A stretch of DNA of 64,000 nucleotides from Limnanthes douglasii subsp. nivea (GCA_036936605.1 JAUPFV010000005.1:74722885-74786884); one strand, 5' to 3'; shown: positions 9,681 through 24,412, counted from the first letter of the stretch. Notes: generated by a model from the letters alone, not told the origin. Numbers and translations are program-made.

Positions 9681-11639
9681 ATAAAATGCCAGTGGGAGAC
9701 GACATGAAGCAATGAACGTATCCAAGGATCTAATAAGAGAAAATCACTCATAGACTCCAAATTATTTTGCGACTCTATTACACATTTATAGAAAATACTA
9801 TTATTGATTTCTCATCGCTTACAAATTGGTCGGATTCATCGCAAAACAGACCTAATACTCGATTTATAAAATTGACTTATTCTTCTGTAGCCTCTGAAAA
9901 CAATATTAAATCGTCTGGACACAAGACACGGGAGACTAAGGGGCTTGCGTATGGAGACGAAGTGGAAACAATTCGCCATTACTATGAAATCATGAATGAT
10001 AAGAGATAATTATTCAATGCACATGAAAAAATGGTAAGAAGCCCGAAAATATCCTTTCATGATACCCCATTGCAGTGTGGAAAGCTGAAGCCATTAACCA
10101 TTTCACATAATTTTCATCAAACTTTAACTCATGACAATAATGATAAGCCGCACCCATGTCGTTCGGAGCCCAAACTGAGTGATAGTGTGAAAAATAATTT
10201 GAGTTTGTTATACACTTTGGTTAGGTCGATCATTACCATCATATATCCTCATTCCTTAGCGGCTCTATGCAACCAATGGTCCACCTCCTGCATCAAGACT
10301 ATGTTATTTGTAGTAGATCGAGCGAAAAGAAAAATTATCTGATTGGGTCTAATACGCTTCGATGGAAAGGGTCAAAATATATTAACCATCATCCACATAA
10401 TAAATTTTACTAAAATATTAATCAAACTTATGAGGTATAACTGACTGGCTCTCTCCACTTTAGAAAATTTAGGAATCAGTTGAACAATCGTACCATTAAG
10501 CCGATAAAGGATCTCTCATCTTCTAATCACGTTACGAACCATCTCATAAACAACCCTCACAACCGTCTCCTAACATTTCTGTTAAAATAAATTAGTCATA
10601 CCATCTGATCCTTAAACTTTTGACGGGTTTTATGCGAACATGACCTATTGAATCACTTTATCCGAAAACTTCTAAGCTAGAAAATCTGATTCGATTTTTC
10701 CTAGGTGGGGGATATACATATGGGAAAACCTACCTATAAACTCGATATCTGTGAAATATAATTTTAAAAAATGATATAACCAACTTTTGAATATCACGCA
10801 TATCCAAAATCTATTTGCTTCAATCATTCCTCAAACTTGTACCTTTTGGACTTTTTTGTATGGTTGAGAAGTGATAAAATTATGTGTTACACGCACCCAA
10901 CCTTATCTACAATTCTTTTAAATGTTGACACCACAATATCTTATTCTCGTATAGAAGAATCATATACTTCTCCCTTAATATATTATGAAGTCTGGAAACA
11001 GAAGCGTTATATGAACTTTGAAGCGAGAGTTGAATTCCCCAAAGTTTTGTAAGAAGTAATCTTCTTCATTGATGAATATCACCAAACACCCCATATTTAC
11101 ATAATCGGATGTGATTTTTAATGGAAGATATAATTTCTCCTAACTTCGGCTTAGATGTGTCTTACTTCTCCCGAATAAAATTATGAAATTTAATGTTCAA
11201 ACACCAAGCTGACTGAAGAGTTTAAGACCTCAAAATAGAAGACTAACTCAGATAAGATTTATCAATATAGGAGTGTGGTCTACATACGCTCGATCAAAAT
11301 GAATAACCCTCATATGTAGAAATAAAGTATGCAACATCTTATTTCCATACACTATATCCAGATGCCTAATTATCCGTTGAACTAAATTCAAAGAATCACA
11401 ACATGTAAAACTCACCATTTGAAATCCAAGTCGATCAACCCACACTCATATGGATAAATATGATACGTCACAAACATACACAACCTTCATTTTGGTAGTC
11501 AAACAGATGTGGGATAATCACGTATCATGCATAAAGAGTAACAAACGCTGAAGCATGAGATAGAACAATAAACGAGTGAGTCAAACCGTAACTCTAACCA
11601 GAAGAAAAACCTAGTAATTATAAATACACAACACCTCAT
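9681..11639. other. AT-rich interval without recognisable genes
   Basis: Short ORFs at 9767-10009, 10031-10342 and 10837-11052 show no motif I recognise and lie in sequence with frequent stops. It is probably the decayed flank or LTR of element D and other relics, but I found no matching LTR. Confidence 0.4.
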
Positions 11640-14600
11640 ATATGACACACCATAATTTCCAGCTGTAGCTTCAGCTTATCCAAATATGTTACCGGGATAC
11701 CCCCAACTTTGGTTGGATTTAACGATAATGAATCCTATGAGCCTCCACTAATCGACATGTGACAATAACCCCTACCATGATTGTATCCTCCCATGTCTAT
11801 AATGTCAAGATATTATTCCAATGACAATGATGTAGTTCCTCAGAATATTAACATGGCTTTAATTGATATAAGAACTGGGTTCGGTCATCAACACCATCTT
11901 AAGGGTGATGCAAACATAAATAAATCCAGTATCTTTTATGATCCCTAATGATAAGAATGCACATGATGAGTCCTCTTGGGCACCCAAAATGGAACACAAA
12001 TTGTTTTCGTCTTTCTTTAATACATACAAGATAGGCAAATTCACTAGTAATATTGGTTTGGACTACCATGTGGATAGTTTTAGGTATGAGATGCTGGAAG
12101 ATGATAATATGAAATGAAAAACCTTCGTCTTGACACTAAAAGGCATATTTTTGACGTGGTTCAACAACCTACCAATATATATTATTCGATTTTTCAACAT
12201 GTTGCGGACGACCTTCCAAAACCATTGCATTGGCTCCAAATATATTAAAAGACCCAAAAATAATATCACCCATTGCAAGATAAAACCTGATTAGAACTTG
12301 TGTGCGTATTGAAAGGGATTTATTGAAACTAAATATGTGTTATTGAATTACACCAATAACATAACATGTAATTCATACCGCCAAATAATATTACCATGAC
12401 CTTTCTCCAAGTAAATCATGAAACATAATTCTCATGTCTTCGAAGACTTATTGGTGTAAGTACACCACTATATTAAGGTGGACGAGATAGAAATGGAAAA
12501 ATTTGGTGACGGCACAACTCCTCAATGACTTATCTGAAAAGACACAGCTAACACGTAGGGATGTGTCACTCTGCATGGCACATGTTAGCTCTAAAACTTA
12601 TAATGACTCCACCAAAACAAATAATTCTGAAGAATTATCAAAGTTGCAGTACTCTGATAAAGAAAGGGGTTAAAAAAGAATATTCAGAAGCAACAACGAC
12701 TACATGTACAATAACGTGTAAACACCTTTTTTATTGGGCCATTCACTGATTTAAACTAAGAAATTATGGGGTATTGATGAACGTACCGAGGATGTGTTGA
12801 GATAAATAAAGCTATAAAGGTTTTAAGACTCTAGAGAGAACGTATGAAAATACAAATATTACAAATTCCATACCAATGTAAGATATTATATGAGGGATTA
12901 ATGGGTGTTACATGACCAAGTTCAACAAATTTTTGACGACGCAAAGCTATCAGTTTTTATTAAGAGAAAGAGAATACATGAGCACAGAGGTTCTAAAGTT
13001 GACAATGATCCACTAAACATACATGACAAACAAGTGCAAGAATAGATCAAAGAGTTGAGGGCGTTTGAAAATAATGCCACCTTCCACATACACTTAGAAT
13101 AATTTTAGATCATGACCCTAATCAACAACATGTTAGTGTAATAGCCGACAAAGACCTTTTTTAGGAATCACTAATCGTTCGAGAAAGAGGTATATCAAAT
13201 ATTGGAAATATAACACCACAAACAAATATTACTTCACTTGTACGGAAACCCATATCTAACCATAGCATTATTTGAAGATGATATTAGATGAATAGTAAGA
13301 CCCAATGGTGATGCGGTACTTATTAATTTTGAATTCGAAAACATGCATGTAAAAATTGTAATGATCGACAAAAGAAGCTCCACTAATATTTTATTCAAGA
13401 GCAGGTAAGATAAGATAAGACACGTCTTACAATTAATCATTTCACATCAGATATTAACATGCACCACAAGAACAGATCCAAAAGTGGTAATAAAATGAAA
13501 CATATGCATGCTCCTTGGAAGGAAAAAATTAAAGAAAATGGTACACTGCCTTTTTATGATAGTAGAGGCATCATCATTTTACATTGTGATTGTAAAGAAA
13601 TTCAGGTTGGGTTAGATACATATGATTGTCTCTACAGTCTATCAATGTCTACTACCCAATTAACAGAAACGTATGAGTCATCTGGGGAAATACAAAAGTC
13701 GACATAGAATGCTACGCAGTAAATCTAGCACGCAAGAATCAAATACAAGCGCAATAACAATGAGTGAAGGATCTGTTCGATCTTGATGATATGGAGAATC
13801 CATGTAAGTCCTCTTACCTAATAGATCTTGGAGAATACATAAACATATATGAATATAAAGCGAGAAATTTCTAAGGCTTGACATGGATATCCTTTAGGCT
13901 CTAAGGTACAAATATCTAAACACGTTACACAGCGTTCTTGACTGGTTTTCTTAGAATGATCAATACATTACAGGACTTCCGGTAAAAATTATTTCCCATG
14001 ATCTATCCATCAACCCGAACCTTCGGCCAATAAAAGAGAAAAATCAATTTTGCATAAACAAGTAGAGGCAATAATTTAGGATTTGGACAAGTTGATCACC
14101 ATCGGACATATTTGGGAGGCTAACTACCCACTATGAACTGCACATACATTAATAGTGAAAGGGAAAAATGGAAACTGCAAAGTATGCGTAGACGTCACAG
14201 ACTTAAACATGGCCTACCCAAAAGATCTTTTTCCGCTCCTAAAAATTGATCAATTGGTAGATACCACTTATGGAAAACGAATGTTGTCCTTTATAGATGC
14301 TTACTATGGATATCATCAAATTCAAATGCAAGAGGAAGACCAATATTATACAACTTTAGTCTAAAAAAATTGGCTTCCATTATTATTAGGCCATGTTGTT
14401 CAGTTAAAAAACGCAGGGCCAACTTATCAACGATTAATGAAGAAAATGTTTACAACCTTATATAGTCGATATGATAGTCATAATAAACCAAAATCTTTAA
14501 AAGTATCAGAAAGATCAAGTTAAATCTAAATACAGATAAATGTACCTCCAACGTCCAATAAGGAAAAGTCCTCAATTATATTCCAAAGCCTGCTCAATTG

Positions 14601-16740
14601 ATAAATTTAACAATGGTGGCTCCACCAATGAATACTAAATATATATAGGTTCTTACATGCAGATTGATAGCTCTTAATAGATCTATCTTCAAGTCTTCAG
14701 ATAATTTCTCCCATTCTTTTAGTTTATGGGAGAAGTAAGGTAATTCAAATAGACCCCAACCTACGAAAAGACTTTTCATAACATAAGACATTTCTTCCAT
14801 CTCCATAAATATGGACCAAGCCGAAACTAATAGAGTCACTAATCTATACCTTACAGTTTTAGATTATGTTAGTAACACCCTATTAATACGAGAATATGAG
14901 GCAAAGTCTAAGCCGATATACTAGATAGGTAAGTTTCTATCAAGCACTGAAACAATATATTTAAAACCAGAGATGTTAGCCTTAGCGTTCTTGGCGACAA
15001 TACGAAATACTAAACTTAATTCCAAGGTCATACCATCATCGTCATCCAAACTTCATTTTTGTCAATAACTTGATGCAAAAGCCATATTTTTTGGGACATT
15101 AAATATGAATCTATAACAATTAAGGTTTATGTCTTAACAAATTTCCTTATCAAATTTCAATCTGAACGAAGGATACCTTTTCCAAAACAAAGATAGTCTA
15201 TGTGATGAGTGCAGATTGATGAAGAAAGTCACAAACATGACTCAGGTGCATGAATAAAATGTAACTCTCGAACATGATGAATTGTGATACAAGCCATTAA
15301 GTTTGGTTTTCTTGCCTCAAATAATGAGTTTGAATACGAAGTTTCCATTACAGGTGTACGAGTAACTAACATGTGCAGGGCTAAATGAGTCAAGTTATAC
15401 AGAGATTCAAAGCTCATCATCAACCAAGTATTGAGCCAAACCAAACAAAAAAAGACAACATCTTTCAATACATGAAAGAGATTTGTCGATGTATGTCCTT
15501 TTTTGGGCAAGTAGATTTTGTGAAAATACAAAAAGAGTAAAATTACGAAGTGTACACCTTAGCATCTTTGACATGAAAAATATATGAGAATGAGTTATTG
15601 TTAAGGATAAACCATTATTTATGAGGATTGAAGGGCGAGAAGAATATGATGACTAACGAATTCTTATAACATAGTACATAACAGAAGGGAAACTGTTTGA
15701 AAGCAATGATGAAAGAAGAAAACTCAAGATGAAAACAACTCCTCTTTTCTTGCTCCCAAACACAATATACAAGCAAGGATTGACAAAACCATTACCCATA
15801 TGTCTTGGCCAAAACCTATTTTGTTGTTGACAAACTGCATGATGAGGAAAATAGTGCGTATTATTGTTACAAAGTTTTGCACAAAAATGTGATGCTCTAA
15901 GCCTTATATTGGCCAGAAATACTATAGGATATAAAAAATAAAGCAAAGCATTGCGACACTTGCCATTATTTCTCAAATTCAATTCAAGTAACAGTAATTT
16001 TATTGGAAACCATATCCGAAGAAATACCCTTCGATAGGTATGGAATGAATATTGTGGGACCTTACTATCAATATTCAGGAGGAATAAAATATTTTATTGG
16101 AGTAGTGATTACTTCTCCAAATAGGTGGGGACAAACCAATGGTTGATATCACAACTAAAGAAGTAATTAGCTTTTTGAAGTCACACATATGTTCCCGCTA
16201 AGGAATACCCTGAGTTATAAGAATAAAAATTGACTTTCAATTCAAGATAACAATTGGACCCAATATATTAAAAAACTAAGTATCAGTCAGATATTCCCAC
16301 CTTCGTTTCACCCTCATGATACTGAACAAAAAAGGTGACAAAATTAACGATATCCAAAAGGATTAAGAAGATTCTTAAAAGAGAAACGAGTACTTGGACT
16401 TTAACGTTTACCAGAGAATCTATGGCTATATTAAACAAACTCTTGCGTAACTAAAAACTAAATAAAATTTTCTTTAATCTATGAAATATAAGTGATGGTC
16501 GTGGCCGAAACAATTATTATCTTCTTACTGAATCTCCAACTAAGAAAACGAAATAAATAATATAGTTAAATGTGCTGAACTTGCCATTATGGAAGAGAAT
16601 GAAGTCAAGGTAATATTCAGCCTAGATGTTATAATGCCTTAATACAAAAACATAGAGATAAAGTATTAAGAAAGTTATTCCTCCACACAAAGGAGAAAAA
16701 TATAGGCAAGCTCTCCTTAAACTGGGAGTGACTATTTACT
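11640..16740 (+). pseudogene. Element D: decayed gypsy gag-pol
   Basis: Pieces of a gypsy polyprotein appear in the right order on the plus strand with many stops and shifts. Gag is near 11900-12300 (LKGIFLTWFNNLP). Protease is near 13310-13410 (MIDKRSSTNILF). RT is at about 14030-14600 (KGKNGNCKVCVDVTDLN and FIDAYYGYHQIQ). RNase H is near 15290-15500 (NNEFEYEVSITG). Integrase is from about 15600 to 16740 (FDRYGMNIVGPYY, then HRDKVLRKLFLHTKEK). A TAA in CAA-TAA-CAA context (13752-13760) lies near the protease/RT boundary. Old and inactive. Confidence 0.75.
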
Positions 16741-16867
16741 ATAAAATAAAAAGTCAAACCATGAACTTATTGGTTGTTAGATAAAGTAGGAAATCATCTT
16801 TGACACCTTTGGAACGTGGAGAATTTGAAGATATATCATTCTCTGTAAGATATATCTTTTTTTATTT

Positions 16868-16898
16868 GATGGTGTAAGTAAGGTTTTAATGAGGTACT
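16868..16898 (+). other. Conserved post-integrase block, element D
   Basis: GGTGTAAGTAAGGTTTTAAT followed by GAGGTAC lies about 130 bp after the integrase tail. It matches the same block in elements B (54170-54212), C (58441-58510, minus), E (20845-20880, minus) and more weakly element 1. Confidence 0.6.
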
Positions 16899-17068
16899 TA
16901 GTAAATAAAATATTTGTGTCGTAACATTTTTTGTTATTCTATTTTTTATAATGCAAAAATGGGTGATATGATTCAGCTAACAACACAACTATTTATTGCA
17001 AATAATTATGTTGTATATTTTTCCTCCTCTAATACATGATGTTACAATATTAAAAGAGCATGTACAAG

Positions 17069-17300
17069 TCTTGAGTCTGAAAATCTATTCAGGGCCCCTA
17101 ATGCTACGACATTCAAAAAAATCAGGGAAAAGTCTGGAGTCTTAAAGTTTCTTCAACACCCATAATGTTACGACATAAAAAAAAATTAAGTTTAGAGTTT
17201 TAAAATATCTCCAGGCCTTAATGTTACAGTATTCAAGAAAGTAGAGATAACTGAGGAATCTTAAAATCGTTTCAACACATTCAATGCTATAATATTCACT
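17069..17300. repeat. Diverged tandem repeat of about 60 bp, about four units
   Basis: Units share TCTTAAA...TTCA(A/G)...CCTAATG(C/T)TACGACATTCA, starting near 17070, 17130, 17190 and 17250. It lies between integrase and aORF of element D, the hypervariable 3' region where Tat elements are known to build tandem arrays. Confidence 0.65.
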
Positions 17301-17319
17301 TGATTCATCATGAATAAAT

Positions 17320-18480
17320 AAAGGGTAAAACTGAACTAACATCAACGTCCACTACGATAAGTATTAGGTGGTAACTAAATTTAAAGAATAGTCATTACCT
17401 CTTTCCAACGCTAAAGGAAACCACGCGTTCCTGTTATGTCTAACAATAGAACCATGTGTCATGTCTTTTTTATTTTCGGGAATTCAACTCCAAAAAGAGT
17501 CTAAGTTAATTTGTGGATACCATTTGTAAATTTCAAGTACTAAAGCAGTTTCGGCCTTATGATAACATCCTTGGTTAGAGCCAACATAGCGGCTTTATAC
17601 TTGGAAGTAGTATAAGCCCATTGGTATTTCGGCTTATAGTATGCTAATCAACTCAACCTTTTTCTTAATAGTAGTAGTTGTACTCTCTTTCATGACATCT
17701 TTTTCAACGATAAGACCACCAAGTTTACTATTGAACTCTAACCAATATGTGGTTTGGCTAATTTGCTTCATAGCCACTATCTTCTATATACTCTTTAACT
17801 TTTCTTTACAATAATGTAGCTCCGCATTTAGACTCACAAAAATCTGCTTCGCTTGCACCAATATATGGGATTGGATAGAAAGTTTATTTTAACTGAATAT
17901 TATCTTCACACTCATTAACCAACTTTGATAATAAAACCTCTAACATAAAAATGCTCAAAACGACCATGAGCAATGATAACATTACCAATTAACAACCTTC
18001 AAGAGTTAGGTACCAGTTGTGAATAACATAACCTTGTTACTTTTAAGAACCACGGTAGCTCTTGGCTTCAAGAAAATCATAGACCGTGTTTCAACATATA
18101 AGTGAAGAGAATAACCTTATTCGCTCCAGCCTCTAAGGGTGTATGACCTTTTCTTAGGAAGCGAACCGTCACATTGGAAGAAATACACCAATTCATTAAC
18201 TTTCTCACATACTTTGAGGGCTTCATATGTTTATATACATGCCCTCTCACATGTTTGATTTCGACTTCATCAAAATCAAGATACATACTTGATGCACGTT
18301 CTTGACTAAAAGTATCGACATACACATCACTAGAGTCATCCCTTCATATACCAAAGTCTCGTCAAGATTTATAGAAGCTTGAATTGGAGGAACTACCTCT
18401 ACCTTGATTGGTTGCATGTTTTGGCGATGCTTTTGAAGGATTTCATCATCATAAACATACCCTTTATAATGCATAATAAC
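17320..18480 (-). pseudogene. Element D antisense aORF remnant
   Basis: Read on the minus strand from an ATG at 18474, the fragments (FTYMLKHGL, then CYSQLVPNS) line up with FTELFNWGL and CPSQLSPN of the element 1 aORF and with FMYMFDHGI and CASQLVPNS of fragment F. Stops are frequent. Its position, downstream of the integrase and opposite to it, matches the other elements. Confidence 0.55.
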
Positions 18481-20430
18481 AAAATGAGAAACTCACATTT
18501 TTTGAACCATGCTTATCTCAAAGAAATTTTGGAAATGATGAAGATCTTAGTATTTTAAGTGATTCATAATGCTAGAGTTATAAGCTTTTGAGAATAGAAT
18601 AATTAAAATAAAACGGTGTGAAAAAATATAGTAAAGTTGTAAATGATATTATTGATGAATTCTTTTTCCTTATATATGAGAGATTATCAAAGATTACACT
18701 TATTACATTCGTGTTGCTTGCTCATTTAGTTTCATGAGACTATAAAATTTTAATAGTTTAGTATACACGTATTTATAATTTTCAAAAGTTAATCACATGA
18801 GTCTTAATGATGTTATACCTGATTTGTCTCGATGTCACAACGTATACCAAACGTAGCTTTAGACGAAGGGGCTTCGGCCACGTGAGTTTCAGTTTCATGG
18901 ATCATTTAGTAAATTAAGGATTCGACCAAACGGGTGAAATCTACCATTAGAGGTAGCCCCATAGTACTTACGATAAACTTGAGGGATAACTACTTTAATG
19001 AAGTTTTATTATATTGAGTGGTTTGTATTATAAGTATTTTTTAAGCTTGTTGAGTGTCTTGAATTTTACTTTTTATGCTTGATATAAAATTTCAATTTCT
19101 AAAGTATAATAAGTAATATTGCAGCCTTATTCAGCTAGACTCTAAATAGTATTTAAACATCTTAGTAGATTGGTTTCCTACTGTAGCCAGACTAACCTTA
19201 TAGACATTTCTAAATTAACTCAAGTTTATCATGTTTTGACCTACATTAAAATCTCTCTGCCAACCAAATATATCCTTTGAGGATAAAATTATATATTCTT
19301 AGAGAAATGAAAAGTGTATCGAAACAATTAGCAGGCTACTAGAGTTTTTTTTTTATTTTACCTTACAATTTTTGGTTTGTTTTTCAGTGATGCATTTGCT
19401 TCAAAGTTGCTTCAGAAAATAAAATCAAATTCATGTTGTTTGAAAGACTATTATTATTGATAAAATAAACTTTAGTCTTGACATGTTGAGTAGTCTCCCT
19501 AGTCATTGGGGAACGATGATGAAAAGATTATAAAGAATGAGCATTCATATTTTTTTTGCGATCGTAAAGTAGCCTATAATCCTTATTGAAGGATGATAAA
19601 GTGACTTAAAAGTAATGAAAAATGATTCCATGATTGGAAATGGTGTAGCCGAAGGCTATGTTGGGTTATAATGTCTTGATGTTGAGAAAAATATTCAAGT
19701 TTAATGAATAGTAGGTTGGTTTGAAAGGAAATAGATGAAAGAGGTAAAAGTGCTCCACTAATAGAATTTTAGGGACTAACGTGCAATTTTGAAGACGCTC
19801 TGGGGGAAGCATTTGGAGGTGACACGTGGTAAAAACTCTGTAAAAACTGGACATGCATGCCAGTTGACGGTTCAGATGCGTTGATCTGCGTCGATGATCT
19901 TGATCTATACGATTCTCGTTGGTCCTTTTAGGTTCTAAATCGCTGGATTAAAAAGGTCAGGTTCAATATACCTAAACCAATATAAGGGCAAAAACTGATT
20001 CTTTTTTTATGTTGAAACTCCATTGAATAAACCTTGAAAGCATAAACTTGTTTTTAGTCATTCTCCTTTATTATTGTTGTTATTTTGTTGATGAAGGTCG
20101 AATTTATGCCCTTGTGAAATTTATTTTATTGTATACATGGCAAACGCTTCCCTCTAACGCTAGGGGGTTATGTTAGTCAAATAAATGGATCATCTTTAAA
20201 GGCAGAGATCTGTGTGGGGCGTGTGTTCTCCTATTGGGTTGTATTTATATACCAAACCAGTATTTGTTTAGATAAGAAAGGGCTTGTAGACCATTTCAAT
20301 ATTGAGGAAGGGATTCATGACTTTCGCTTTACTTCACATTTCCACCATAAGCCAATTGGTGCTAGACATTTTGTGTGATCTAGCCTTACTCTTTGTTTTG
20401 TTATGATGCATCATGTAATATCATAATATT
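18481..20430. other. AT-rich interval, probably LTR remnants of D and E
   Basis: No gene or recognisable domain is visible. By position it should contain the 3' LTR regions of elements D (plus) and E (minus), but I could not pair LTR ends or find target-site duplications. Confidence 0.35.
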
Positions 20431-20449
20431 TGGTCTTGCTGTAACATGT

Positions 20450-20710
20450 CGGTGTTGTAAACTACATTTTAGTCCCAGTGTTATCTTCAACATTAGGTGT
20501 TGAGAGAATTTAGTCTTAGCCCTAGGATTTAACCCTGCCAAAAATTGGTGCTCAGAGATCTCAGTCTTATCCTTTAACATGTTCATTTCCATACCGAAGG
20601 TGGGTGCTGAAAGATCTCAGTTTTATCTATAGAAAAATAAATATTTCTTTCGAAATGGGTGTTGAGAGATCTCACTCTTATCCATGGACAAATAAATTTC
20701 ATAGCGTTTG
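20450..20710. repeat. Tandem repeat of about 55 bp in the 3' region of element E
   Basis: Four to five diverged units share GGTGTTGAGAGATCTCAGTC followed by TTATCC, beginning near 20507, 20557, 20610 and 20663. They lie just downstream (minus strand) of the element E integrase, the same relative place as the arrays in D and B. Confidence 0.7.
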
Positions 20711-20839
20711 GACATGGTTGATGAAATTAAGCAATGATATGCGTAGAAGTCAACAAAATATATCCTCACATGGTGGCATAATGAAATAAATATAGAAAAG
20801 AATACAACAATCATTATGGTATAAACGTTGCATCAGATA

Positions 20840-23830
20840 CTAGTGCCTCATTAAAACCTCACCCCGCCACTGAGAAATAAGATAGTAGACTCAAAATGTT
20901 ATAATGAGTAAAGAGTGCATAAGAAATAATAGTTTACCGGGTGTGATATAATTTTAAATTCTTCACGTATCAAGAATGTTGAAGCTGATAGCTTTCTTTG
21001 TTTAGTAGCATGTATGGTCCATCCCGATTCGAGTTGAGCTTGCCCATTTTTTTCTCTTTCGTGTGGATAAACACTATTCTTAATACTTTATCTCATGGCT
21101 CAACGATTCAAAACCATATTTCTTAGACTGCAGATGATCTTTCAGTTTATTTTCATCTATGGTGTCAACTTTGACGGATAGCCTTATCATTTCCTTCAGC
21201 ATTGTTGTTAGATATTTAATGTGAGGGTACACAAGTTACAACTGGGACAACTACCCTAATGTTGTAGACCAAAGAGAAGGAAGTTTTATGTATGTTATAT
21301 GAGGAGTTATTTTGTAAAACCAAAGGACATCTGGTACAAGGTTTGGTAATTTTTTAGCTACTCTAATAAGCATCGTCTTAATGTTATTGTTCAGTTTTTT
21401 ACTTCCACTCTATCATTTTCTTGCAAATGGAAAATAAGATGAAAATATATGTTTATTACCTTTCTTTTAGCAGTATTTTGTCAAGTTATCACTCCGGATT
21501 TATGTGCTATTTTCTGATGTAATGAATCTCAGTATACCGTAACGATAAAATATGTGAAGCTTGTGAATTCTTTAACTGTGATGGCATTCAATGGTTTGGA
21601 TTATTATCACTTTAAAAAATAGTCAATAACTACGATTATAAATTTTCCTCCTCCTAATTTTGGAGCAAATGGTCCCACAATATCGATACCCCACCGGTCA
21701 AACGGTATCGCTTCATAAATGGTCTTTAAAAGAACCGTGGAGACTTGAATGGAACTAGAATAACACGGGTATGCGTCATAGTGCTTCCCCTTATTTCTGG
21801 CATCTGCCAAATTTTTAGCCAATAATATCCCTCAAGAAGAATTGGTTGGTGCAAATAATTATATGTATAATCTGCGATGCCTTCCCCTGAATGAAATTCT
21901 TCAACATTTAAAAAACTTCCCTCATTTAGGAAAATACATCGTAGTAAATGTTTTTCTATAACGTCACTTTTATACTGAGTTTTCTTGCTCCAACCTTGTA
22001 TTTTGATAGTGTACCTTCGGTTAGGTAGTTTATAATAGGATTCCTCCACACTTCTTTTTATTCTTCATCCTCAATCATTATTACTCATGATGCAGATAGA
22101 TGGTGTATCTTGGAATATGACTCATTATCTAGTGTTTGTGCGTGCTGAAGATGCCAGGGCATCGACCTAAGGTATATGCTAAAGTCTTTTGCCGCCAAAG
22201 CTCTTTAAGGTACAAGGTAATTTTTTCCTTCTTTGCATAGGACAGGCCAATACTTGATTGAAAATTAACTATGAATTGGTGAATAATTAGACGTGTCTGG
22301 CTCCACATATACTGGTTAGTGAAAGATCCATGATAACATCGTCGTATTCAACTTTGCTGTTGGACATAGGGAAACCAAATTTGGTGGCTTGGCTTAAAAC
22401 TTATCTGGTAAGGGAAGTAAGTTGGATCCATGTGTTAGAGCCCCGCTCATTACTACCTTCATCAGTTCATACTTGCCATTTTGATTTTTTGTGTTCCTTG
22501 AATGACATTGGGTGCTCTTACTGAAATTTGGTAAATAATTTGGCTAAAGCTTGAGCTTTGATTGTTGTTCTAGATTAGAATTGTATGGCATAATCTCTTA
22601 GTTTGACATACAATTTTTTCAATCTCCCTCGTACGTCTGGTTTTGCATTAAACTTCTCAAGAGGAAGGATGTTCGAAAATTAATGGCGTGAACTTAGAAA
22701 TACGACCTCATTTTTCTTTCTACAACCACCACTGCTAGATTTTTATAGACTTGCCAAAGATCTACTGGGTTTGGATTTTGCTCTTTCTTCTCTGATTAAG
22801 AAGATGTTGATAGTGTAATCTGAATCAACGAGGTAGAGGTAAATAGACTCTCATGACTTTGGATTGGTTAAGAATTTAAAAATGCAAGTAACTTCATAAG
22901 GTTATACAGTTCGTAATTGAACAAAAAATCGTATTCATATAAACTTTAAGATGAAATACCAAGTATTTAATTTTTTAGCTTATCTCATATGAAAATATTT
23001 TGGTTTGATTTTTCGTGGTAAATTATTCATGGACAAGTACCAAAAGCTTCTTATTCCTTTAGACCGAAAAATCCTTGGCAACCGACACCAAACTAGGTTT
23101 TTTCATAAAAAGGTGTCCACTGAATTTCTATCTCCTAGAAGGACATTGAAAAAAGGTTGGAACTTATCTGAAGACTTTGTAATAAAGTGGTTGAGAGTCT
23201 CAAACCGACCGGTTAAGACCTGAACTTCTTTAACATAAGAGGATCCATTATCGCAAAATTCTCCAATTTGGTTGTATTTTCCTCAATCCCCGTGAAATGA
23301 CCATATAGCATAGAAATTATCCTGACCTTAACGCTGAATATGCACTTTTAGGATTTAGACTCAGATTAACATTCATCAGGTTGTTAAATGTTTTGGCCAA
23401 AATTTTAATACGCTCATCATTCTCTTTGCTGGTGACCAACATATAATTAATATAGGCCTGCAGGTTTCTGCCCAAATGATTCACAAATATATTGTTCACC
23501 AGATATTGATAGGGGGATCCTGCGTTCTTCAAGATAAAGACATGAATTTGTAGCAAAGAAGTCCCATTTCGGCCACAAAAGTGGTGTGTGCTTGGTCATA
23601 TCCGTGCATCTAGATATTATTTTAACATGGGAAACATTCGGTTTTCTGATATAGCGTATACCAACTGGTCAATGCACGACAAAATGAAGGGATCATTTAT
23701 GTATAATTTATTCAGATCGGTGAAATCCAAACATATTTGCCCATTGTTATTCTTTTTGTTGACCAAATCTGGATAGCCATCCATGGTGAGCAGTGAGCTT
23801 TCTGATGTGGTAGATTGAGGTTAGTCTATC
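20840..23830 (-). pseudogene. Element E: decayed gypsy RT, RNase H and integrase
   Basis: On the minus strand the sequence gives RT (VD.LTSIYHIRKL near 23820; the LGRNLQAYINYMLV region near 23450, where the YIDD motif has decayed to YINY), RNase H (SKVEYDDVIM near 22350-22420) and integrase (FDRWGIDIVGPFAPKLGGG near 21640-21710, tail near 21030-21100). Many stops are present. Gag and protease are missing upstream; the RT N-terminus abuts unrelated coiled-coil sequence at 23834. The post-integrase block (CTCATTAAAACCTC) is at 20847. Confidence 0.75.
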
Positions 23831-23833
23831 AAC

Positions 23834-24127
23834 TTATTTGACTGAAATAAGACCGGTGCTTTTGTTTGATTGGTCGGCCTTTACAACAACAACTACCGCA
23901 TTCTGTTTTTCAACATCCATCGTCCTCTCCTTCAAGGCAGAAATCTCAGTCTCCATACCATCAACTTTATTCTGAAGTTCCATCCGTTCCATCATACTCC
24001 AGATTTTTGGGTAGCCAGGGTCGATGCTAAAACGTGGATCTTCACCTTCGATTCCTCCAATTGACACCTCTTGCCATCAGCAACTTCGAGACAAATATTA
24101 ACCTTTTATTGGAATAGTATGTGTGTC
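23834..24127 (-). pseudogene. aORF remnant F, C-terminal coiled-coil part
   Basis: The minus strand encodes a heptad-rich segment (MELQNKVDGMETEISALKER) preceded in the same direction by CQLEESKVKIHVLAS in another frame. It is the continuation of 25759-26805, from which it was separated by the gag-only element (shared GACCA). Assignment to the aORF family rests on the coiled coil, strand and total length; direct similarity is weak here. Confidence 0.4.
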
Positions 24128-24132
24128 GACCA

Positions 24133-24410
24133 TGTAAGGTTAAATTATGTAGTTAGGATTTCGGAAAAACAGAAACGCCAAACACGGCCTTGATAGATAG
24201 GATCAAACGGTTTGAAGCCGTTTTATTCCGTTTATGTTTCAGTTATTCTACAATGTAATATATAAGATATTATGTTAGTGAAATGAATTAACCCTTTCAC
24301 AAAAACTTTGTTGTCTCTGTTTCATTTTTTTAACGCAATCCTACATTCTAAAGAAACAGACGGATTAAAATCCTATATTCACACAAATACAGAAGGATTA
24401 AAATCCATCA
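24133..24410 (+). repeat. 5' LTR of the gag-only element
   Basis: It has TG...CA termini and is 278 bp long. It ends two bases before a TGGTATCAGAGC primer site. Near its 3' end it carries an internal pair GGATTAAAATCC. Confidence 0.95.
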
Positions 24411-24412
24411 AT

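Noticed and set aside
9767..10342. Two plus-strand ORFs of 80 and 103 codons
   Set aside because: No motif, no coding-like neighbours, and located in AT-rich decayed sequence.
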